This document shows positions 56,368 to 64,000 of a DNA stretch of 64,000 nt, one piece after another; position 1 is the stretch's first letter; each line of letters begins with the position of its first letter. Below the pieces are notes generated by a model. It did not search any database. It had not been told where the DNA came from and saw only the letters and a list, made by a program, of their open reading frames with translations. Source of the DNA: Nomia melanderi. Its lineage: Eukaryota > Arthropoda > Insecta > Hymenoptera > Halictidae. Made by a program: the position numbers and the translations under genes. The stretch is from positions 25,326,784 to 25,390,783 of the forward strand of contig NC_135000.1 of NCBI RefSeq assembly GCF_051020985.1. The letters are read 5' to 3'.

Positions 56368-59300
56368 TATCAAACTCTCGAATCGTGAATTGACTTGAAG
56401 AAACCCAAAGAAACGACATGACATTAAAAGAACGAGAAAGCGGTTGAATCAGCTAGACCCCAGGAACGCAGCAGGGTAAACCGGGAGAAGCTATTCCAAG
56501 GAGTTCGATCCCGTCGCACGACATGGGCCAGCAAACTCCCGAACGACATCATCAATTTCAAGTAGGCAGGACGTATCTTCGGTGCACCCCAGTTTCCCGT
56601 GTTTTGCAAACCCCCGTGGCGAACGGCACGCCGCGTGTATTATGCGCCCCTCGCTGAATCGTGCGATTTTTCTGTTATCATCAGCGGAATTGGAAATGGA
56701 AATTCTTAGCCTCCGATGGAACTGCGGAGTTTATAGACAGGCAGATTCTAAATTGTGCGAATTATGGAAAACGCTCCTTGAGGCTGCGGATACGTTGAAT
56801 GAGCAGTTTTCTGACCGACTTCGTTTCGATTATTTACCGTGTACGATTCAGCGTGAGTTCACGGAATATCTTATTGCAGCAATAATGGTACGATACTTCG
56901 AAAGATGTAAATCGGTAGACTCAGCGATAAGTTAGAATAGTCAGGAATAACCAACACTCGGGATTATACGAAAGGGGACAGCGGAACTCTCGGATTGGCG
57001 CATGGTAAACGTGTGGTCATGCGACACCTCCATTAGTGTCCGTGGCGGACAGACAAACATATGAAATCTCCGAGGACGCTCGTTCTCCTAACGTTATCTA
57101 CGGTATCACAGCTGGTAGCATACAAAAGGAGGCAGAGCTCAGATAACGGTAGACGTATTATTGCACCGAATTGGTAGCGGAAACGAAACGGCGAAATTCA
57201 CCGCGCAACTTTCTGCTATTAACCACTTAAGAACAAACTTCCCTTTCAAAGAAAACCTCCAAGAGCGGACTACCTTTAAAAGAAACAAAGCCCTCTCAGA
57301 GCTAAATCTGATAAAACAAAGTTTCAATGACACAAACTTCGCTTCATGCTGCGTAAACCATTGAAATCCGCAAGGACAAGATCAAAAATGTACAATTCGA
57401 GCAATTAACATCTCGACTCCGAATAGATGCAATCAAAAGCCGTTTACATCAATTTTCACAATCCGAAATCCCGATTCAAAGGGTCCGTTGATCGTTGAAG
57501 GGTTGTTAATCCAATCTCGAAATAATCGAGTCGCTAAATATAGTGCGCCGGCCGCGAACCGGTTAATCCGACCGATGGAGGATCCGCAATCTAGCAAAAG
57601 GTACCGTCCATTTGCGAAGATTATTCTGGTGCGTGCGGCGGACCAAGCCGAGCGGCGTTGAACTGTGAAGCACGATTCATTAGATCACCGGAGGGAGAGT
57701 ACGCACTGTTTGTTCCCCGAGGAGCGCGCATCCATCGCTCGGACTTAATTATCCGGCGTTTTCATCTGGCTCGAAGAAAGTAAGGCTCCTTTGTGCCGCG
57801 CGCCGGTCCGAGGCACCGACAGAGGAGCCATTGTCGCGATCTCTGTACGGCGCGGTGTAAATTCAATACATCGGCGCGCCTCCCAGCCCCGTTTTCCCCG
57901 ATTTTTTCCTCTCCCCGCCGACCCGTCGCGTCCGCCGTCGATCCTCGACAAAGCGAAACGCCTCCCCTTTCGCGCTTAAACGATACCACCGAGGAGCGGG
58001 CCAGAAATCGCGATAAGAATATAGGTAATCCCCCGCCGACGCGCCTTTGTTCGTCGGAAACGTATTCGCTCGGAGGGCGGCTGCGTCCAAAGGGAACTTC
58101 GCCTCGCGACCTCGCGTGGACCACTTAATTTCTTGAGGACCCTCCGTAATGATAAGCAACTGTGTCTTCCTCGTGGATGCGCGTCGCTTCTAAAAATTGA
58201 ATATTCAAGCATACGCGGAGGGTGCAACGTTCAAACGATTTCGTTGTATTTGCCTTTTAATTAAACCGCGGCGCTTTTAATATAGAAGTACAACGAGATT
58301 ACGGAATTACCGACACAGGAGTACGAGACTAAGGATTAGATTTCGTGATCTGAATCGAAGGGACTCGATGAGTCTCCCGGAGACCGTCGTCTGCTGGTCG
58401 AAGCGTTCTAATCAACAAGATGGCCGATTAGAGTCAAAGACGCTGACGAGCGGCTCGCGTCAAAAGACGACGTCGGCTTTGACTCGCTTGAATACTGGGC
58501 AACGTTAATGAATAAGTTCTGTCATTACCGTGGGACCTGACATTATTGCGGCACGTAAAAATATCCCCTTCGGTCGGCCCGTGCGACGCCATCTTGAGAA
58601 GCAGAGTATCTAACGAGAGTATACCGTAGAAGCTGAAGAATATTAAAACGACTATAGAATACTGATCGAACGTAGCCAAACATTTTACTAAAAGCTGACA
58701 CTAATCGTGTCACTTACGTGTTCAATGCAACTTTCCAAAATATTTCAACCCTTTCCGACGAACCTCACATTCACCGATCAGCCTCTAGAAATCACGCTCG
58801 TCGGGTCAGAATCCCCAGAACCTTATTACACTCGAAAAGCCGAATACCGGAGACAGCCCGAACCCTAGCATTCCTTATCATTTCAGGTTCGCGCCAAACC
58901 GGTGACCCAATTACGTAATATTCGACTCTATAAATGAACCGATGCATAGAGCGGCGCGAATTCCGGGTCGGCGAATGTCATAGGAAGAGTTCGGCTGTTA
59001 ATGCATCGCGATCTAGAATCTGACCCCGCGGCACGACGCATCCTAAAAGATTCACGAGCCCCGATAGTGCCAAAAGTGGGTTCACCGGCGCTCCTGTTTA
59101 TCGTCGCTCCGCGAGTCGCCTATCCAAATCGGACATCCTATCGATCGAGCTCCTACAAATGGCCCCCGGATTAACAGGGCCGAACGTCCGAGCGGACGAT
59201 AATGAATTCGGCAAGACGAACGGCGAGATCGCGACGATTGATGCGCGTCCGCTCCTCTCCCGGAGCCTTTTCTATTATTAGGGGCTGCGTGCCCGGCCGC

Positions 59301-61410
59301 GTCTTCTAATCCCATCCCAATCCCATTCAGTCGCGCGCGGGCGCATGAAAAAGTGATGAAACGGTGCAATTACGGCGTCAATTGGACGCGCGCGCGGGTC
59401 GAAAAACCGTCCGGTTTTCGCGAAGACGGCGCGCGCGCCTGGAAAACACGGGTATTTCCCACGAGTACGATCCCGACGATACTCGCGGATACAGGTATTC
59501 GCCGGTGGAACTGCAGTCTCGAGCAGCGAGCAATGTAATAAGCCTGCGTCTGGAAAGCGTCGAATTCGAGGGACAAATTGAAAGTCGAGCGGACACGGTA
59601 ACACGCTCGCGAACGAGTCAATTGGCAGACGATTGCAGCGTGGAACGTGGCAGGAGGTTGCTAACAGGAAATGTAAATAAAATTAGGTGTACCGATTGTG
59701 CGAGAGCTGCTCCAGTGTTCCTCGAACGAATTTATGCACGTTTAACGTTTGAAATATTGAACAGTGCCTCCATTCAATTCGAACTCGATATCGGAGTGTT
59801 GGAATTGAATGTAATAACCTCGGAAGTGTTCACGTCTCAGCTGCCAGACCTCCGCTCCTCCGTTTGGCAAGAACAAACTACCCTCCGGAGTCTCAGCCCT
59901 TTTCTTCTCTTCATTACTTCACGGAGAAAATCACATGGAACCACTTCTGCTCGTCATCAATCATATCTGTGTACATGCTCGTGACGCAACAGTGCCGGTT
60001 AACGGGTTAACAACCTCTCCTCTATAATTCATACACTCAATCGCACAGAAACGGTAAAAAGAGGAGCGCGGTCCCCAGGGCGAGCTGCTCGAAGACGGAT
60101 TTCCCTGCTCGCTTCTTATTTCTCGAGGGAAATTCCGGCGTGAAGCAACCTGGAAATTGCCATCGACGAGCGGGACAAAGGGGCGAGCCATCTGGACACC
60201 GGCTCGAGTGGGCGGCGCGGATTATGCCCTTGAAATTTTCATAATTGGCGAAAAACACTCGCGGGCATCTGCGCCGCAGCGGCGCGGAACCCGCGGCGTC
60301 GAAGACAGATGCGAGCAACGACGGGAAAACTTCTGGGAAACGGATCGCGGGACAAGGGGACCGAAAGGGAACCGAAAACGACGAGACGCTCGGTCGCTCT
60401 CGTTCCTTTTCTCGTCCTCCGTCTCGCTTCCGTCGGTTCCGCCGCGTTTCTGCGTCTGACCTACCCTCACGTAACGCCCTCGCGTTTTTCCTGCGCTTCT
60501 TTCGCCCGATATAAATATCACCGACAAATGATCTCGGGGCCGCGCGGCTGTCTCCGCGGTCGTCGCGGAGAGACTGTTAGCGGCGGGTGAAGGATGCTCC
60601 GGGAGAATTTCAGCGCTGGAAAATGGAGATTGCACGCGGCGAAACACCGTTGATAAATTCCGGGGCGTTAAGGATCCTCGTGATTCGTCTGAATGAGCGT
60701 CGAGGGAGCCGGCGCGAAACGTGAAAAGGGCGAAGCACGGCGAAGCACCCGACACGTAACGGTTCGAATATCGAGTGAGGAAGGGCGGCGGCGCGGGGAC
60801 GTTCGGAAAATATCCGACGGGTAACAGTTTCTTCTATTTTTCTTTCGGCGCCCGCAATATTCCTGTCCCCGGGAAATCCCGCACAATGGCCGGTCTCGGG
60901 AGCACCGCCGCTGGCAGCAAGAAATCGTGCGGCGCCGTGGGGATCTTCGCTCGTGTTCCTCTCATTCTTATTCCGCGCCACGCGGCGGGCCACGGGTCTG
61001 ACCTACCTCACGTACCAGTCACCTTCGCCCACCCTTCATCCTCTTTCCTTGCCCGTGACTGATATAAACGCAACTGGTAGGTTAACTTTAGAGAGAGCAT
61101 CAAAGGACGAGGCGTGTGTGCAGCCGCGGCCGCGGCAGCTGTGAAAACCGCGGCAACTGGATACCTCATAATTTCTATGAAGTCTTTAATCATAGACGAC
61201 TGCTTGTCGCGCACCGACAGGGCTGGAGGTGTGCTCGCGCGCGAGCCGATGAGGACACGGCCAGTGATTAAAAGGGGAAACGCGAATGCGGAACGGAAGG
61301 AAACCTGGCAAAAGAACTGGGGAACCTAAAAATAATCCGCTGGCAAGATATTCTGCAGTGGATCTTCGAAATTCTATCGTGCGGTGAGGATTTTCTTCTG
61401 GTACGCCGAT
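56368..61410. other. No gene recognised over 5 kb
   Basis: GC-rich blocks at 57540-58110, 59280-59640 and 60060-61060, AT-richer between. No TTAA element was identified. The most protein-like frame is 56582-56935 (117 codons, plus), but no domain was recognised. Frames at 59364-59984, 60222-60755 and 60610-60993 overlap opposite-strand frames. Confidence 0.5.
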
Positions 61411-62030
61411 CGGACCGTTGCACTCGTGAAATGGCGGTCGGGACTTTGATATGGCGACACTGTGAACTCTTGTGTATAATATTGACCCTTCGCGGACGAA
61501 TGTCGACGTTTCGACAGGAAGAAATTCCCGTGTTTCAGAGATTAAGTCGCGAACGATTGAATTACTCGAACAGCAAGAGAGTACGCAGCTTCCTCTTTTT
61601 TCTATTATTCCAGCAATCGATATATAATTTAAGTCGCGACTTTGATATAGAGACACTGTGAACTCTTGTGTATAATATTTACCCTTCGCGGACGGATGAA
61701 AATATTTCGACAGGATGAAATTCCCATGTTTCAAAGATTAAGTCGCGAATGATTGAATTACTCAAACAGCAAGAGAGTACGCAGCTTCCTCTTTTTTCTA
61801 TTACTTAAGCAATCGATATATAATTTAGCTTCATCTGCTGGAAGTTATTCGTATTTCAAGGAATCTTCGTCCGCAAAGGATTAAGCTTCGCGTGATGCAT
61901 CGGTCAGTGGAATATTAAAGTAAAATATCTTTGTTTCTTAATTTCTATACGTGTTGTCTTTAGTTTCGAATGTCGTCTATGTGTCATCTGGAGATCTTGA
62001 GATTGTCTAGCGAAAATCATCGAGCGAGAT
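61411..62030 (-). mobile_element. Family C MITE hosting a duplicated B
   Basis: Diverged minus-strand C: left edge CGGACCGTTGCACTCG, GACTTTGATATGG, CTTGTGTATAATATT, then B, then TTAAGCTTCGCGTGATGCAT, TTAGTTTCGAATGTCGTC and AGCGAAAATCATCGAGCG at the decayed right end. B occupies the same internal C TTAA as at 1.5 and 54.0 kb. Confidence 0.8.
61482..61884 (+). mobile_element. Family B MITE with partial tandem duplication
   Basis: A first, truncated B (61482-61632; TTGACCCTTCGCGGACGAA) is followed by a duplicated piece of host C and then a second B (61678-61884) with the right end CTTCGTCCGCAAAGGATTAA. The repeat period is 196 bp and includes about 40 bp of C flank, so a local tandem duplication happened after insertion. 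Confidence 0.88.
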
Positions 62031-64000
62031 GAACAGACAAAATTAAGAGATGAAGCAGTCGATAGAGTAACAGAATGCAAGAAGGGATTTCCCGGTGTTT
62101 GCTTGCGGAAAGATCAACGTCGGGAAACCGAACTTTTGAAGGATTAACTTGCGCAGTAGACACGAGAACTTAATTACCGCGGAGAAGAGCTTGAAAAGGC
62201 AATACCGAAGGCTCCGGGGATTAGATATTTTTAAGCAGATATTTTCTTGCGGCGCCGGTCGCCCGGAACTTCTTCTAGTTTCCCGTTCCCGGGGCTGGAA
62301 CCACGTAAATGCGACCGCAGAGTTAACTTTCGAAAGACTGGCAGACTGGCTCGCCGAAAGCTGCGGCGGTTCTAGCGGTCCCAGCGTTCTCTAATTCCCC
62401 AGAAACTTTCACCGTAAGATTACTCCGCGCGACGGAATTCAAAGGCGAGCGGCTGGTATTATTTCGCGGGAACAAGGCCGAGACGATGGAAGGAACCAGC
62501 GCGCGGGCTAAGCCGCAATCGTCAAACCGGCCGAGGCACAAACGCGCTAATTATAAATTTAAACAGGTTGAATGTGGTTCAAGAGTTTAGAACCGTGTTA
62601 GTATATTTACGAGGTGATTATCATTTTGATGAGCGAGGAATAAACGGAGTGAGGAAGTCGGTAGACCTCGCAGGAGATTTGAAATTTTAAATATCGTAAA
62701 CGGATCTGAATGCATTTACATGAAATCGTGGATACGGGGAACAGGATAAAACGTATAATAGAATTCAATCTAATATTTCGCGTATATACCCGGTCTAATC
62801 GCAAATGTACTCTCTTAACGCAATAATCGAGGTTCATTCGGGGAACCTCGCAAGCTACCGTGAAGTTTTAAAGATCTAAACTTCCCGAAAACTCGAGCGA
62901 AGTCGGGCAACTTCGCGAAAGAAACAAAATAAGGAAAATTTCCGAAGCTCCCTAAAGGTTCCAAACGGCTATCAATTTAGAGGAAATCCATCTCGCGACT
63001 TGCTGAGAGCTCCCGAGAGCTTTCAAGGGACCCGAAGGAAACCTTACGTCTCTGCATGCAGAAGGGAGTCTTGAAAGCAACCCTCCGAATTTGTGAACCT
63101 CGCCGAAAGTACCTGAGCACCCTATTCCTAAATATTCGTACGACTCTTCAAGACACCTAGGTTCTCCGAAGTGAACTCGAAAAATTCCCTGTTCTCCCGA
63201 GGGTATCTAAATATATGAAAACCCAGAAATCTAGCAATCTTCGGAAGTGTGAACACGAATAACCAACGCAAAAAGTTCGTTTCAAACGTTGAACTCCGTA
63301 TATCACGGTGAAAGATCGTCTAAATCGGCATACTGGAGATTTGATAATACACCCCATCGTCTTCTCGTAATACGAATTCACGAAACTCGACCTCGGAGAA
63401 CACAAACGCCGCATTTCCTGTACGCGAGCACCGTTTCAGAGGCAACGACCATAATCGTCGAGAGCGAGGAAAGGATTAATCCCGGCCGGTTCAATTGGCC
63501 GGTTCGACCCAACTCGCGCTCCGCTCGTTTATTCGAAAAATTCCTCTCGGTTCTTTTCCGGAAGAGATCGGGCGAAAAAAGAAGCTAGGGCGGAACGGGG
63601 GAGAAAGAGAAAAGGGGAACGTTCCTCGAGCGTCTCATTACCATTCAGAATAGGGGCCGCGTCCTCCCGTTTGTCCGCACCAGGTACAAAATTTTCCCCA
63701 TTGTCCTAACCAGCAGGAACGGTGTAAGCGTAACCGCGGGGCTAACTTTCAAGGGAGGACCGGCTGCGATCCTCCGCCGCTGTCGAAACTGCCGTTTCCA
63801 CCCCCTAACTCCGTCGAGACTCACTCCTGCTGGCGGAGGATTGTTCCCTTCAGAAACTGAGAACTGGCCTCTCAAAGCTAACCTTAACACGTCTGGCGCG
63901 AGATCGATATTACGTGTTGAGGAAAAGGTGCTATCGCATAAAAAAATTCAACAGACGCGAATCGTTTCTATATAATTGCGAGTCGAACGATTAACGCTAG
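62031..64000. other. No gene recognised
   Basis: Mixed sequence, GC-rich at 62230-62540 and 63480-63620. Frames at 63157-63588 overlap on both strands. No repeat or RNA gene to the window edge. Confidence 0.5.

Overview
This window looks like a gene-poor stretch of an arthropod nuclear genome, most likely an insect. A hymenopteran is my best guess, from base composition alone. The sequence alternates between AT-rich repeat islands and GC-rich, CpG-undepleted stretches. It contains mini- and microsatellite tracts and dozens of short repeat copies bounded by TTAA. It has no operon-like gene packing, no rRNA or tRNA, and no ORF that I can link to a known protein family. I therefore call no CDS. 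The many open frames are explained by GC-rich composition (both strands open at once) or by simple repeats whose period keeps a frame open. The window may be intergenic or lie inside a very long intron; the sequence alone does not decide.

The dominant recognisable content is a community of miniature inverted-repeat transposons of about 165-285 bp. All start and end at TTAA and most have termini of the form TTAA-CCCTTTG...CAAAGGG-TTAA. I sorted them by terminal and internal sequence into families A (CCCTCTGTGGGCC), B (CCCTTTGCGGACGAA), C (CCCTTTGCACTCG), D (C-like tip, different interior), E (CCCCTTG then GAGTGAGACTCGTG), F (CCCTTTGAACTC), G (CACTAGAACTACC), H (CACGTTGAATGCC), I (CACATTGCGTACC) and J (CCAGTTAACTGTG). 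These letters are local labels. TTAA boundaries and C-rich tips fit non-autonomous piggyBac-superfamily elements; that assignment is inference. No transposase is visible.

Layout: a 52-54 bp tandem repeat (0.39-0.66 kb); a dense MITE cluster (1.4-2.5 kb); a 248-bp tandem duplication (3.8-4.2 kb); C and B elements (5.0-5.4 kb); E (6.6 kb) and C/D (7.8-8.1 kb); a composite C with nested E (11.4-11.9 kb); a 265-bp duplication with palindromes (13.6-14.4 kb); an 8-bp satellite-like tract (17.3-17.8 kb); an 86-bp x3 repeat and a G element (18.5-19.0 kb); a C cluster with the inverted C/E composite (19.8-20.6 kb); a 9-bp tract (22.5-23.1 kb); a purine-rich tract (26.0-26.3 kb); F (29.3 kb); H/G (33.6-33.9 kb); an inverted I pair (35.6 and 37.3 kb); C and E (38.8-39.4 kb); B (40.1 kb); H (42.6 kb); E/F (43.5-43.9 kb); J (44.3 kb); two C copies (46.3-46.9 kb); a 240-bp x3 repeat (49.5-50.2 kb); a 140-bp duplication (51.0-51.3 kb); nested H (51.5-52.0 kb); D (52.6 kb); a long foldback hairpin (52.9-53.3 kb); a C element carrying both B and A (53.9-54.6 kb); a complete B (54.7 kb); an 8-bp tract (55.8-56.4 kb); and a C element carrying a tandemly duplicated B (61.4-62.0 kb). 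The rest holds nothing I can name.

The most interesting pattern is how the mobile elements use one another. C elements carry B, A or E inserted at internal TTAA sites. Some nested composites recur at distant places in the window and in opposite orientation. Unrelated families also repeatedly abut while sharing a single TTAA, as if each element's boundary is the next element's landing site.
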